Assembly: GCA_902806325.1 (NCBI GenBank)
Contig: CADCWE010000089.1
Span: forward strand, 1-32,425
Reading direction: 5' to 3'
Origin: an uncultured Thermomicrobiales bacterium
Lineage (GTDB): Bacteria; Chloroflexota; Chloroflexia; Thermomicrobiales; UBA6265
Length of the DNA: 32,425 nucleotides
A model generated the notes under the pieces. It ran no database searches. It was not told where the DNA came from and saw only the letters and a program-made list of their open reading frames with translations. This document shows positions 7,348 through 15,936 of the stretch, in pieces (position 1 is the first letter of the stretch; each line of letters starts with the position of its first letter). Both the position numbers and the translations under genes were made by a program.

Positions 7348-8460
7348 TTGGCAACCCAGCTCGTCATCATCGGTCTGCCCGGTTCGGGCAAGACCACGGT
7401 CTTCAACGCCCTGACCGGCGCCGAGGCCCGCACCGGGTCGTTCTCCTCGGCCGAGGACGAACCGAACCTCGCCACCGTCAAGGTACCCGACCCCCGATTG
7501 GACACCTTGACCGACCTGTTCAAACCGCAGCGCAAGGTCCCCGCCGATGTCCAGTACCTGGACGTGGCCGGGATCGCCAAAGGGATCGCGGAAAAAGGGA
7601 TGAGCGGCCAATTGCTGGGCCACCTCTCCCAGGCCGACGCCCTGGTCCACGTCGTCCGCGCCTTCGAGGATCCCAACCTGCTCCACCCGGAGGGCAGCGT
7701 CGACCCGGAACGCGACATCGAGACGCTGAACCTGGAGCTGCTCTTCTCCGACCTCGCCCTCGTCGACAAGCGGCTCCACCGGATTGCCGCCCAGCTTCCC
7801 AAGCTGCGCGGCCCGGAACGCGAAGCGACCGAGCGCGAACAGGTCGTGATGACCCGCCTCAAAGCCGCCCTCGACGCCGACACGCCCCTGCGCGAGGTGG
7901 TCGGCGAACTCGACCCCGACGACGCCAAGGTGCTGCGCGGCTTCGGGTTTCTGACCGCCAAGCCGCTGCTGGTGCTGCTCAACCTGGGCGAGGCCCAACT
8001 GGGCGAGGCGGGCGACTCGATGACGACCCGGTTGGCGGAGCGGTTCGCTCGCCCCGGCGTCGGCGTCGACAGCCTGGCCGGTCAGATCGAGATGGAGATC
8101 GGCGCCCTGGACGAGGAGTCGGCCCAGGCCTTCATGGCCGACCTCGGGATCGCCGAGTCGAGCCGGGCGCGGGTGATCCGCCGCTCGTTCGAACTGCTGG
8201 GCCTGATCCCGTTCTTCACCGTCGGCCCGGACGAGTGCCGGGCGTGGACGATCGGGCGCGGCGAAACCGCCGTCGAGGCCGCCGCCGCGATCCACTCCGA
8301 CATCCAGCGCGGCTTCATCCGGGCCGAGGTCGTCGCCTACGACGACCTGATCGCCGCCGGAGGTCTGGCCGAAACCAAGAAGGCCGGCACCTTCCGCCGC
8401 GAAGGCAAAACCTACGTCGTCCAGGACGGCGACACGATCAACTTCCTGTTCAACGTCTGA
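7348..8460 (+). CDS. ychF: YchF/OBG-type GTPase (ATPase)
   Basis: 370-aa translation-associated P-loop protein of the Obg-related YchF family, which preferentially hydrolyses ATP and binds ribosomes. G1 is GLPGSGKTT (residues 9-17), which differs from the GxPNVGKS of most YchF proteins. G3 is DVAGIAKG; the switch region continues with GMSGQLLGHLSQADALVHVVR, as in the family. A helical (coiled-coil) segment spans about residues 120-190. The TGS domain forms the C-terminus: ECRAWTIGRGETAVEAA, then GFIRAEVV and VVQDGDTINFLFNV. Start is a TTG at 7348, giving MATQLVIIGLPGSGKT directly; every longer start adds unrelated sequence. Length matches the family. The DUF4272 gene follows after 41 nt. Confidence 0.9.
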   Translation: MATQLVIIGLPGSGKTTVFNALTGAEARTGSFSSAEDEPNLATVKVPDPRLDTLTDLFKPQRKVPADVQYLDVAGIAKGIAEKGMSGQLLGHLSQADALVHVVRAFEDPNLLHPEGSVDPERDIETLNLELLFSDLALVDKRLHRIAAQLPKLRGPEREATEREQVVMTRLKAALDADTPLREVVGELDPDDAKVLRGFGFLTAKPLLVLLNLGEAQLGEAGDSMTTRLAERFARPGVGVDSLAGQIEMEIGALDEESAQAFMADLGIAESSRARVIRRSFELLGLIPFFTVGPDECRAWTIGRGETAVEAAAAIHSDIQRGFIRAEVVAYDDLIAAGGLAETKKAGTFRREGKTYVVQDGDTINFLFNV

Positions 8461-8501
8461 TCCCGCCCCGTGCCGGCCCGATGCGGAGAAACGGCGCCCG
8501 C

Positions 8502-9263
8502 ATGAGCGACGACTTGGACCCCGACGACCTCGAGATCGACATCAACCTCCGCGCCCCGGCGGAGGTCGCGGCGCGGGCCCTGATCGTCGGCGCCGTCTGC
8601 CGCCGGGGGTTCCTCGAACAACCGGACGGCGGCATCGAGACCGACGACCCGGAGGCGGATCGGTTCGACCTCGGGGCCTGGCTGCGCGACGAAGGGGTCG
8701 ATCCGCTCGCCACGCCTGCGGAGCGGCGCTTGATCGAGACCCGCCTCGGACGCCTGCCCGACGGCGACGCCGAGGCCGCCACCTGGCAGGTGGAAGGGTT
8801 GGTGGCGCTCTGCTGGGCGCTCAATCTCCTGACGAACGCGCCGCCCTACGACAGCCCCGCCATCCCCGGTGCCGTCTTCGCCCTTGTGCCTTCCCCATGG
8901 GACAAGACCGGCGCGTTTCGCGGCCAGGCCGTGCTCCGCACCGAAGCCGAGATCGCGGTCGAGCGCGAGCGGGCCGAACTCTGGCATTGGCGGGCCGGGA
9001 TCGCCGATCTGCTCCTCGGGGCCACCGGCCGCGGGGCGGCCGGTCTGCGGCGGGTGATCCGGGACGTGGCGGAAGACGCGGCCCGCGGCGGCGTCTTCGC
9101 CGAGCCCGCCGGCCACGACTTCCCGGTGAACGGGCGTCCCTACCACCACCTCGACGACGCCGGCCACGCCGTCCTCGCCGGCCTCGCGGCGGAGCGACTG
9201 CGGGCCCTGAACTGGCTGTGCGGGTTCGGCGCGGATTGGGACCACGTGCCGATCGACGCCTAG
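8502..9263 (+). CDS. DUF4272 domain-containing protein
   Basis: 253-aa protein matching the DUF4272 pattern: an N-terminal acidic stretch (DDLDPDDLEIDIN), an R/A-rich helix (AARALIVGAVCRRGFLE), then the diagnostic AATWQVEGLVALCWALNLL segment (family form E-x-W-Q-x-E-x-L-x-x-L-x-W-A-L), and a central RTEAEIAVERERAELWHWR helix. The domain has no established activity. Start ATG 8502 is chosen over ATG 8481 because GGAGAAA precedes only the former. It probably shares a transcript with ychF, 41 nt upstream. Family membership is recognised from memory of the motif; function unknown. Confidence 0.75.
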   Translation: MSDDLDPDDLEIDINLRAPAEVAARALIVGAVCRRGFLEQPDGGIETDDPEADRFDLGAWLRDEGVDPLATPAERRLIETRLGRLPDGDAEAATWQVEGLVALCWALNLLTNAPPYDSPAIPGAVFALVPSPWDKTGAFRGQAVLRTEAEIAVERERAELWHWRAGIADLLLGATGRGAAGLRRVIRDVAEDAARGGVFAEPAGHDFPVNGRPYHHLDDAGHAVLAGLAAERLRALNWLCGFGADWDHVPIDA

Positions 9264-9407
9264 CGGGCGCCCGAAGAGAATACGGCGCCCGAACGCGCGC
9301 GTTGCGGTCGGACGTTGCGTGGCGTCGGAGGAACGGTTCGTCACGGATCGGTCCGGGCGCGGGCACGACCAACCCCCCGGTTGCCACCCGGACGCTCCGG
9401 GAGACCC

Positions 9408-9436
9408 TTGACACAATCCGGTTGTTTGATTATCAT
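9408..9436 (+). promoter_or_regulatory. Sigma-70 promoter of the ArsR-family regulator
   Basis: TTGACA (9408-9413, perfect) and TATCAT (9431-9436) with a 17-nt spacer. The predicted transcription start is about 9443, giving a leader of about 35 nt before ATG 9478. Local sequence is AT-rich against a very GC-rich background. Confidence 0.85.
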
Positions 9437-9447
9437 CTAATTAGATG
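9434..9447. promoter_or_regulatory. Palindromic operator overlapping the -10 and start site
   Basis: CATCTAATTAGATG is a perfect 14-bp palindrome that overlaps the -10 box and the predicted +1. ArsR-family dimers bind short AT-rich inverted repeats in this position, so autorepression by the downstream regulator is the natural reading (inference). Confidence 0.7.
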
Positions 9448-9477
9448 CACTTCGCAGCGCGCCAGCGGGAGACCACG

Positions 9478-10161
9478 ATGGATGCCCCCCTCTCCGATCC
9501 CGAAGTGGACCGCCTCTCCGCCGTCTTCAAGGCCCTGGCCGACCCCGCCCGGCTGCGCATCCTCGGCGCCGTGGCGGAGCGCCCGCACTCCGGCAAGGAT
9601 CTCAGCGAACGGCTGGGGTTGACGCCGCCGACGATCAGCCACCACATGGCCAAACTCGCCGCCGCCGGTCTGGTCACGGTCACGCCCGACGCCCAGCGGC
9701 GGGAGTACGCGCTGAACGAGGTCGCCCTCCGCGCCCTCGGGCGACCGGCCGCGCCGGCCACCGTGCACGAGCCGCCGGAGGACCCCGTCGAGCGCGAGCG
9801 CGCCAAGACCCTGCGCGACTTCTTCGACGGCCCGCGGTTGACGCAGATCCCGGCCCAGCGTCGCAAGCGGGTCTTCGTCCTCCAACACCTCCTGGAGCGG
9901 TTCCTCCCGGATCGGGAGTACCCGGAGAAGGAGGTCAACGCCCTGCTCAAGGTCGCCCACGACGACGTCGCCACCCTGCGCCGGGAGATGGTCGACTACG
10001 GCTACCTGACCCGGGAGAGCGGCGTCTACCGCGTCGCCGGCTCCCTCCCGGACCGCGGCCCGACCGTCGCCCAGGAGATGCCCGGCGACGAGCGCGCATG
10101 GCTCCGCGCCCTCCTCGCCGACGCCACCAGCCGCGCCCTCCGCCCCGAGCACGACCGATGA
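9478..10161 (+). CDS. ArsR-family HTH regulator with C-terminal DUF2087 domain
   Basis: 227-aa two-domain transcription factor. Residues 10-85 are an ArsR winged helix (FKALADPARLRILG, then recognition helix TPPTISHHMAKLAAAGLV at about 49-66). No CxC metal-sensing motif is present, so it is probably not a classical metal sensor. Residues about 115-190 form a DUF2087 domain (IPAQRRKRVFVLQHLLERF, YPEKEVNALL, MVDYGYLTRESGVYR). Proteins of this architecture are known in Gram-positive and related bacteria, but the ligand is undefined. ATG 9478 has GGGAG upstream; the alternative ATG 9445 lies within the palindromic operator and would be leaderless. The stop overlaps the acylphosphatase start (ATGA), indicating coupled expression. 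Confidence 0.9.
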   Translation: MDAPLSDPEVDRLSAVFKALADPARLRILGAVAERPHSGKDLSERLGLTPPTISHHMAKLAAAGLVTVTPDAQRREYALNEVALRALGRPAAPATVHEPPEDPVERERAKTLRDFFDGPRLTQIPAQRRKRVFVLQHLLERFLPDREYPEKEVNALLKVAHDDVATLRREMVDYGYLTRESGVYRVAGSLPDRGPTVAQEMPGDERAWLRALLADATSRALRPEHDR

Positions 10162-10427
10162 TCGAGTTGCGCCGCATCCGCGTCGAGGGGATGGTCCAGG
10201 GCGTCAACTTCCGCGCCGAGGCCCGCCGCGAAGCCCGGGCACTCGGCGTTAACGGGTTCGCGCGCAACGAAACCGACGGCTCGGTGCTGATCGAGGCCGA
10301 AGGCGAACCGGCGGCCCTGGATCGCTTCGTCGCCTGGTGCCGCCACGGACGACCACCGGCCCGCGTCGACCGCGTCGCCGTGGAAGCGGGTCCACCGGTC
10401 GGTCACGTCGGCTTCGCCCGCCGCTGA
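10158..10427 (+). CDS. acyP: Acylphosphatase
   Basis: 89-aa small enzyme that hydrolyses carboxyl-phosphate bonds of acylphosphates. The signature VQGVNFR (residues 13-19) provides catalytic Arg19, and GFARNETDGSV provides catalytic Asn37; length is typical (about 90 aa). The usual Gly/Phe at position 17 is Asn, a minor variation. ATG 10158 overlaps the stop of the regulator gene by 4 bp. Its 3' end faces the end of trpF only 10 bp away, so the two convergent transcripts must overlap or end inside each other. Confidence 0.93.
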   Translation: MIELRRIRVEGMVQGVNFRAEARREARALGVNGFARNETDGSVLIEAEGEPAALDRFVAWCRHGRPPARVDRVAVEAGPPVGHVGFARR

Positions 10428-10437
10428 ACCGTCTGGG

Positions 10438-11160
10438 TCAGCGTTTGGAGAACGCGGCCTTGGCCGCCTCCACGAAGGCGGCGATCTTCGCCGGATCCTT
10501 CGATCCGTCCGTCTCCACCCCCGAGCTGACGTCCACCGCCAGCGGCCGAACCGCCGCGATGGCATCGCCCACGTTCTCGGGGTCGAGGCCGCCGGCCAGC
10601 ACCAGGGGGCCGTTCGCCGCCATCGTTCCGGCCAGCCCCCAGTCCGCCCGCACGCCGGTTCCGCCGTGCGCCACCGGGTCGTAGCCGTCCACAAAAAAGG
10701 CGATCGGGGTACTGGCCGCCGTCGCGTAGGCGTCCATCCGCGCTTCGAGGTCGGCCCAGCCGGCGCCCGGCATCACCCGCAGTGCCTTGATCACCGGCCG
10801 GTTCAACCGCTCCAGGAGGCCCGGATCGTGGTCCCCGTGCAATTGCAGCACGTCCAACCCGGCGACTTCGGCAACCTCGTTCATCTCCGCGTCGGACGCA
10901 TCCACGAAGACGCCAACCCCAAGCACCGTTCGCCCCAACGCCCGCGCCCGATCCCGGGTGGCGCCCAAACAGACCGCCGCCCGCTCCGCCGTCACGCGCC
11001 GCCGGGACGGGGCAAAAACAAACCCGAGCAGATCGGCCCCCGCCTCTACCGCCGCGACCGCGTGCTCCGCCTCCCGCAACCCGCAGATCTTGACCATCCC
11101 GGGCCGGAGCACGGCGTGATGATCGTCCCGCCGGTGTTCCCCGCCCAACGTCCCCCTCAC
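10438..11160 (-). CDS. trpF: Phosphoribosylanthranilate isomerase
   Basis: 240-aa (beta/alpha)8-barrel enzyme, third step of tryptophan synthesis: PRA to CdRP. Motifs: VKICGLR (catalytic Cys region), DLLGFVFAPSRRRV, GVGVFVDA (catalytic Asp region), LDVLQLHG, VLAGGLDPENV and the C-terminal phosphate-binding DVSSGVE. The GTG at 11160 overlaps the trpC stop by 4 bp (GTGA), as at the other trp junctions. The ATG at 11097, which gives the more usual MVKICGLR beginning, is an equally possible start, but it has no good ribosome site. Last gene of the trp run here; trpB and trpA are not in the window. Confidence 0.95.
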   Translation of the reverse strand: MRGTLGGEHRRDDHHAVLRPGMVKICGLREAEHAVAAVEAGADLLGFVFAPSRRRVTAERAAVCLGATRDRARALGRTVLGVGVFVDASDAEMNEVAEVAGLDVLQLHGDHDPGLLERLNRPVIKALRVMPGAGWADLEARMDAYATAASTPIAFFVDGYDPVAHGGTGVRADWGLAGTMAANGPLVLAGGLDPENVGDAIAAVRPLAVDVSSGVETDGSKDPAKIAAFVEAAKAAFSKR

Positions 11161-11978
11161 CTTGCCACCCCGCGCAGCGCCCGCACCGCCGCCGCCCGAT
11201 CCCCGGCCAAAATCAGCGACTCGCCGACCAGCACCGCGCCGACGCCCACCGCCACCAACCTCGCCACGTCAGCGCCATCGAAGATCCCGCTCTCTCCCAC
11301 CAGGAGCGCCCCTTCCGGGGCCAGCGGAGCCACCCGCTCGGTCGTCGCCAGATCGACCGCGAACGTCCGCAGATCCCGATTGTTGATCCCGATCAGCGTC
11401 GCCCCGGCCGCCGCCGCCCGCGCCATCTCCGCCTCGTCGTGGACCTCGACCAGCGCGTCCAGGCCGTACCCGGCGGCGGCGGACAGCAACCCCGCCAGGG
11501 TCGCGTCGTCCAGCGCCGCCGCGATCAGCAGCACCGCGTCCGCCCCGAACGCCCTCGCCTCCGCGATCTGGTAGGCATCGAGGACGAAGTCCTTGCGCAG
11601 GACCGGCGCCGGCCGGGCGCGGTCGTGGGCCACCGCCGCGCCCGCCGCCAGATCGGCCAGGGAGCCGTGGAAGAATGGATTGTCGGTCAGGATGGAGAGC
11701 GCCGCCGCGCCGCCCGCCAAATACTCCCCGGCCACGGTCGCCGGATCTACCGCCACCGGAAAGACGCCCCGCGACGGCGACGCCCGCTTGATCTCGGCGA
11801 TCACCGCCGGCGGGTTGCGGAGCAATGCATCCCGCAGCGAGACGGGCGCCGGACGCGCGGCAATTCCCCGCTCCAGATCGGTTAGCGGGGTCGTTGCCCT
11901 TCGCGTTGCCAGATCGGCCACGGTCCGGGCCAGGATCCGGTCCAGCACAGTCCCGGTTTCGACCACCCCGGCGGTCAC
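11157..11978 (-). CDS. trpC: Indole-3-glycerol phosphate synthase
   Basis: 273-aa (beta/alpha)8 enzyme converting CdRP to indole-3-glycerol phosphate, the fourth step of tryptophan synthesis. Motifs: VIAEIKRASPSRG (catalytic Lys at residue 64), LSILTD, VLRKDFVLDAYQI, LVEVHDEAEM, IGINNRDLRTF and LLVGESGI. The start is a GTG overlapping the trpD stop (GTGA). Extending upstream in the same frame would run through trpD, so the GTG is the only sensible start. Length is in the family range. Confidence 0.95.
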   Translation of the reverse strand: MTAGVVETGTVLDRILARTVADLATRRATTPLTDLERGIAARPAPVSLRDALLRNPPAVIAEIKRASPSRGVFPVAVDPATVAGEYLAGGAAALSILTDNPFFHGSLADLAAGAAVAHDRARPAPVLRKDFVLDAYQIAEARAFGADAVLLIAAALDDATLAGLLSAAAGYGLDALVEVHDEAEMARAAAAGATLIGINNRDLRTFAVDLATTERVAPLAPEGALLVGESGIFDGADVARLVAVGVGAVLVGESLILAGDRAAAVRALRGVAR

Positions 11979-13063
11979 GCCGTCACCGCCGTTGCGCCGT
12001 CGCCCAGGTCCCGGGTAAAGCGCGCCAATTCGTCGAGTTTGGCCAACGCCCGGCCGGAGTCGATCGCCGCCGCCGCCAGCGCGATCCCGTCGCCGAAGGA
12101 GGCGGCGGCGTCGGCGGCGTAGATCCCGGCCCCGGCGTTGAGCAGCGTGATCGAGCGCCGCGGACCCGGTTCGCCGGACAGGATCGCCCGCGTGATCGCC
12201 ACGTTCTCCGCCGCGTCGCCGCCCTGGAGGTCGGCCACGGTGCCGCGGGTGAGGCCAAACTCTTCCGGCGAGACGGCGGAGGTCCGCACCCCGCCGTGCC
12301 GGGCGTCGAACTCGGTGACCGCCGACGGCCCGGCGATCCCGATTTCGTCGAGGCCCTCCTCGGCGTGGACCAGCACCGCGTGGGCGCTGCCGAGCAGCCC
12401 CAGCACCTCGGCCAGCTTGCGGGCGATGTCCGGGTGGCCGACGCCGACCAGTTGGTGCCGCGCCCCGGCCGGGTTGGTCAACGGCCCGAGCACGTTGAAG
12501 ATGGTCCGGATTCCGATTTCGCGCCGGGCCGGGCCGACGAACCGCATCGCCGGGTGGAACGCCGGCGCGAACATGAACCCGATCCCGACCTCCTCGACGC
12601 AGCGCGCCACCTGCTCCGGGGTCAGCTCGATCCGCACCCCCAGCCCTTCGAGCAGATCGGCCGAGCCGCACTTGGAGGTCACCGCCCGGTTGCCGTGCTT
12701 GGCGACCCGGACCCCGGCGGCGGCGATCGCGAAGGCGGCGGTGGTCGAGATGTTGAAGGTGCCGGAGGCGTCGCCGCCGGTGCCGCAGGTGTCGACCAGC
12801 GGCCGCCCGTCGTCGGGGATTTCCACCCGCAGGGCGTGGCGACGCATCGCCGCCGCGAACCCAGCGATCTCGCCGACGGTCTCGCCCCGCATCCGCAGCG
12901 CCGTGACCAGGGCCCCGATCTGGGACCCGGTGACCCGGCCCTCCATGATCGCGTCCATCGCCCCGCTCGCCTCGTCGAGCGAGAGTTCCCGGCCGTCGAC
13001 GACGGCCCGAATGGTGTCCTTGATGTCGGTGGTCGTGGTCGGTTCCATCGTTGCCGTGGCCAT
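11975..13063 (-). CDS. trpD: Anthranilate phosphoribosyltransferase
   Basis: 362-aa enzyme that transfers phosphoribose from PRPP to anthranilate. Helical N-terminal domain (LSLDEASGAMDAIMEGRVT), then the PRPP/Mg site: GTGGD at 94-98, NIST at 104-107, KHGNR at 122-126. It continues with FMFAPAFHPAM and the conserved NVLGPLTNPA. ATG 13063 has GAGGGA upstream at 7 nt; an ATG at 13078 is possible, and the longer in-frame start at 13216 would overlap trpG and add non-family residues. It is separated from trpG by 103 nt, the only sizeable gap in the trp run. Confidence 0.95.
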   Translation of the reverse strand: MATATMEPTTTTDIKDTIRAVVDGRELSLDEASGAMDAIMEGRVTGSQIGALVTALRMRGETVGEIAGFAAAMRRHALRVEIPDDGRPLVDTCGTGGDASGTFNISTTAAFAIAAAGVRVAKHGNRAVTSKCGSADLLEGLGVRIELTPEQVARCVEEVGIGFMFAPAFHPAMRFVGPARREIGIRTIFNVLGPLTNPAGARHQLVGVGHPDIARKLAEVLGLLGSAHAVLVHAEEGLDEIGIAGPSAVTEFDARHGGVRTSAVSPEEFGLTRGTVADLQGGDAAENVAITRAILSGEPGPRRSITLLNAGAGIYAADAAASFGDGIALAAAAIDSGRALAKLDELARFTRDLGDGATAVTA

Positions 13064-13166
13064 CGCGGTTTCCCTCATTGGACCGGTGCTTCGGCGCGCG
13101 TTCGCGGTGGAGGCGCATCGCGCCGGGAACGGCGTCGTCGGGGTGGACCCCTTGACGCAGTACGCG

Positions 13167-13793
13167 TTAATACCCCAACGCCGCCGCCGGCTCTTGGACC
13201 GCCTCCCTCGCCACACGCCCAGGCCCGATGCCGAGAAAATTGGCGAGCAAATCCTTCCCCGCCAGGGTGAGGATGGATTCGGGGTGGAACTGCACGCCCT
13301 CGATGTCCAGCTCCCGGTGCCGCATCCCCATGATCAGGCCGTCGTCGGTTTCGGCGGTCACCTCGAGGGTCGGCGGCAGGCTCGGCCGGTCGACCAGCAA
13401 GGAATGGTACCGGGTGGCGACGAACGGTTCCGGCAACCCACCGAACACCCCCGCCCCGTGGTGGAAGATCGCCGAGGTCTTGCCGTGCATCAGCGACGGC
13501 GCCCGCAGGATGGTCGCGCCAAAGGCCGCGCCAATCGCCTGGTGCCCAAGGCAGACGCCGAGGATCGGCTTGCGGCCGGCGAAGCGGCGGATCAGCGGCA
13601 CCGAGATCCCCGCCTCGGCGGGGGTACACGGTCCCGGCGAGACCACGATTCGCTCGATCCGAGGCGCCATCGCCTCGACGTCCTCGACGGTGATCTGGTC
13701 GTTGCGGGCCACCTCGACCTCGGCCCCGAGTTCCCGCAGCGCCTGGTAGAGATTGAAGGTGAAGGAATCGTAGTTGTCGAGCAGCAAGATCAT
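13167..13793 (-). CDS. trpG: Anthranilate synthase component II (glutamine amidotransferase)
   Basis: 208-aa class I glutamine amidotransferase that feeds ammonia to TrpE. Catalytic triad visible: nucleophile Cys81 in GVCLGHQ, His170 and Glu172 in GVQFHPES. The N-terminal [13 protein letters not shown] and SPGPCTP motifs are typical. It could also serve p-aminobenzoate synthesis, as in bacteria with one shared subunit. ATG 13793 overlaps the trpE stop by 4 bp (ATGA), which favours equimolar production with TrpE. Confidence 0.96.
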   Translation of the reverse strand: MILLLDNYDSFTFNLYQALRELGAEVEVARNDQITVEDVEAMAPRIERIVVSPGPCTPAEAGISVPLIRRFAGRKPILGVCLGHQAIGAAFGATILRAPSLMHGKTSAIFHHGAGVFGGLPEPFVATRYHSLLVDRPSLPPTLEVTAETDDGLIMGMRHRELDIEGVQFHPESILTLAGKDLLANFLGIGPGRVAREAVQEPAAALGY

Positions 13794-15403
13794 CGCCCGT
13801 CCTCCTCGCGCAACGCCGCGTCGCGCTCGAACTCGGCCGCTTCCAGCGCCTCGGCCAGTTCGATCGCCCGCAGCGCCGCCCGCATCTTGTGGTAGCTCTC
13901 GGCGTACTCGCCTTCCGGGGTGCTGTCGGCGACGATCCCGCCGCCGGCCTGCATGCTGGCCACCCCGTCCTTGACGACCATCGTCCGCAGCGCGATCGCG
14001 GTGTCCATGCCGCCGGCGAAGTCGACGTAGCCGACCGCGCCCGCGTACGGCCCCCGGCGGTCCGTCTCCAGCTCGGCGATGATCTCCATCGCCCGCACCT
14101 TCGGCGCCCCGGAGACCGTCCCGGCCGGGAAGCAGGCCCGCAGCGCGTCGAACCCCGTCAACCCGGGCTCGATCTCGCCCTCGACGTGGCTGACCAGGTG
14201 CATGACGTGGGAGTATTTTTCGACCTCCATCAACTGCGGCACCCGCACGGTTCCGGGTTGGGCGACGCGGCCGATGTCGTTGCGGCCCAAATCGACCAGC
14301 ATGATGTGCTCGGCGCGCTCCTTGTCGTCCGCCGCCAACTCCGAGGCCAAGACCGCGTCGGCGGCGGGCGTATCGCCCCGGGGCCGGGTGCCGGCGATCG
14401 GGTGGTTGGTCAGGGTCCGGTCTTCCAGCCGGACCAGCAACTCCGGCGATGCGCCGACGATCTGGTGGTCGGCGAAGTTGAGGTAGAACATGTACGGCGA
14501 CGGGTTGACGGTGCGCAGCGCGCGGTAGATGGTGAACGGGTGGGCCGGGGTCGGCAGATCGACGCGCTGCGACAGCACGACCTGGATCACGTCGCCGGCC
14601 CGGATGTACTCCTTCGCCCGCTCGACGATCGCGCGGTAGCGCTCCGGCGTGGTGTTTGGCCGCGACCGGTCGACCGCGGCGGTTTCGGCCGGTTCGCCGC
14701 CGCGTGGCAGCGGCGGCGTCGGGGCGCGGAGGCGGTGGACCAACTCGTCGACGCGGGCCGCCGCGTCCGCGTAGGCCTCCTCCAACGGGATTCCCTCGTC
14801 GAGATGGACGTGGGCCACGGCCTTGATCGTCCGCGCCAAATGGTCAAAGACCAGCAAGGAATCGACGACCAGGAATCGGCCGTCCGGCAGGCCCAATCCC
14901 GGACCCGCCGCCGCCCCGACCCGCGGTTCGAACGCCCGCACCGCCTCGTACCCCAGGTACCCGACCGCGCCGCCGACGAAGCGCGGCAACCCGGCGGCGC
15001 CGATGCTCCGGTACGGCGCCATGGCGTCGGCCAACGCATGGAGCGGGTCGGCGTACGCGGTGCGCCGCGCCCCTGTCTCCGACTCGGCGACCACAACCCC
15101 ATCGTTCATCGTCAACGAGACCACCGGATCGGCCCCGATAAACGAATACCGCGCCAACCGCTCCCCGCCCTCGATGCTTTCGAGCAGGAACCCGACGCCC
15201 GCGCCGGCGATCTTGAGGTACGCCGAGACCGGGGTTTCGAGGTCGGCCATGATCTCGCGATAGACGGGGAAGGTGGTCACCGGCTCGTCGGCACCGGCCA
15301 GCAGGTGGCGCAGCGCGGCCAACGACGGCGTCAGGTCGCCCCGCTTCGGCGGCGCCGGGGAGCGAGGCGCGGATGTCGCGGGCGGCTCCTGGGTTTGCAC
15401 CAT
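13790..15403 (-). CDS. trpE: Anthranilate synthase component I
   Basis: 537-aa chorismate-using subunit that commits chorismate to tryptophan. The N-terminal part contains the tryptophan feedback site motif LLES (73-76) with ARYSFIG after it. The C-terminal chorismate-binding domain has [60 protein letters not shown] and the final [19 protein letters not shown] indicates that the enzyme should still be inhibited by tryptophan (inference from family knowledge). ATG 15403 has AGGA 9 nt upstream. The transcript leader is a T-box riboswitch, so expression is also set by tRNA-Trp charging. First gene of trpE-G-D-C-F. Confidence 0.96.
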   Translation of the reverse strand: MVQTQEPPATSAPRSPAPPKRGDLTPSLAALRHLLAGADEPVTTFPVYREIMADLETPVSAYLKIAGAGVGFLLESIEGGERLARYSFIGADPVVSLTMNDGVVVAESETGARRTAYADPLHALADAMAPYRSIGAAGLPRFVGGAVGYLGYEAVRAFEPRVGAAAGPGLGLPDGRFLVVDSLLVFDHLARTIKAVAHVHLDEGIPLEEAYADAAARVDELVHRLRAPTPPLPRGGEPAETAAVDRSRPNTTPERYRAIVERAKEYIRAGDVIQVVLSQRVDLPTPAHPFTIYRALRTVNPSPYMFYLNFADHQIVGASPELLVRLEDRTLTNHPIAGTRPRGDTPAADAVLASELAADDKERAEHIMLVDLGRNDIGRVAQPGTVRVPQLMEVEKYSHVMHLVSHVEGEIEPGLTGFDALRACFPAGTVSGAPKVRAMEIIAELETDRRGPYAGAVGYVDFAGGMDTAIALRTMVVKDGVASMQAGGGIVADSTPEGEYAESYHKMRAALRAIELAEALEAAEFERDAALREEDGR

Positions 15404-15445
15404 GGCGTTCGTTCCTGTTCACGTTCGGGGGCATGGACGGAGACG

Positions 15446-15473
15446 CAAAAAACCCCCGTCCCAGAAGGGACGG
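15446..15473 (-). terminator. T-box intrinsic terminator
   Basis: Minus-strand hairpin CCGTCCC-TTCT-GGGACGG followed by GGGTTTTTTG. A stable stem with a six-T run ending about 43 nt before the trpE ATG. It is the 'off' conformation of the riboswitch. Confidence 0.93.
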
Positions 15474-15755
15474 AGGTGCAACGTGCACGCCCCGCGGTGC
15501 CACCCCGATTGGAGGCGACCCAGGCCGCGCTCCCACTCGTGCGCACGGGCCGAGGGGCCGATGCGCCGCTCCCGCTAACGGGGGAGAACCCGGTGCCGCC
15601 TACTTGGCCGGCGCGTCCACGCCGCTCGTTCGGGGCACGACTCCCGGAGCCATTCGGCGTCCGCGCGGCGCCGGGCTTGCACCCTCCCCGGCTCGCTCGG
15701 CCTCGCGTGACCGACGCCTACTCGTTCCGATCCTCGTCGTTCCGCTCTTCGCTTG
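15446..15755 (-). ncRNA. T-box riboswitch, tryptophan-specific, leader of trpE
   Basis: On the minus strand the leader holds the conserved T-box GGGTGGCACCGCG (within 15493-15506), whose variable base is C. That base would pair with a G discriminator, which bacterial tRNA-Trp has. Stem I features precede it: an apical GAGC-GAGCCGGGGAGGGTG type segment around 15680-15700 and, in a GAATGG context, a UGG specifier at 15652-15650. It ends in an intrinsic terminator (15446-15473), whose 5' arm CCGTCCC can instead pair with the T-box to form the antiterminator. Uncharged tRNA-Trp would thus permit transcription of trpEGDCF. The specifier assignment is inferred; the T-box and terminator are directly visible. 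Confidence 0.93.
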
Positions 15756-15761
15756 GGCGGC

Positions 15762-15791
15762 ACTCTAGCAGCGGGGCGGCAGTGATGTCAA
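15762..15791 (-). promoter_or_regulatory. Sigma-70 promoter of the trp operon
   Basis: Minus strand: perfect TTGACA (15791-15786) and TAGAGT (15767-15762), 18-nt spacer. It sits directly upstream of T-box stem I, with a predicted start near 15755. Confidence 0.8.
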
Positions 15792-15907
15792 GTCGGCGCA
15801 GCGGCGTCGGCGCCTCGTGATTCTCGATGCATTGAGGGAACCCGTCGCGTCTCCGACGCACCCGACGCTCCCGTTCGGATCGGGCCCCAGCTCTTGCCCT
15901 TGACCCC

Positions 15908-15936
15908 TTGACAAGGTAGCACGAGTGTTCTATTCT
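15908..15936 (+). promoter_or_regulatory. Sigma-70 promoter, plus strand, upstream of the VOC gene
   Basis: Perfect TTGACA (15908-15913), 17-nt spacer, TATTCT (15931-15936). It diverges from the trp promoter 117 bp away. The next gene start is 361 nt downstream, so the transcript has a long leader. Confidence 0.75.
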
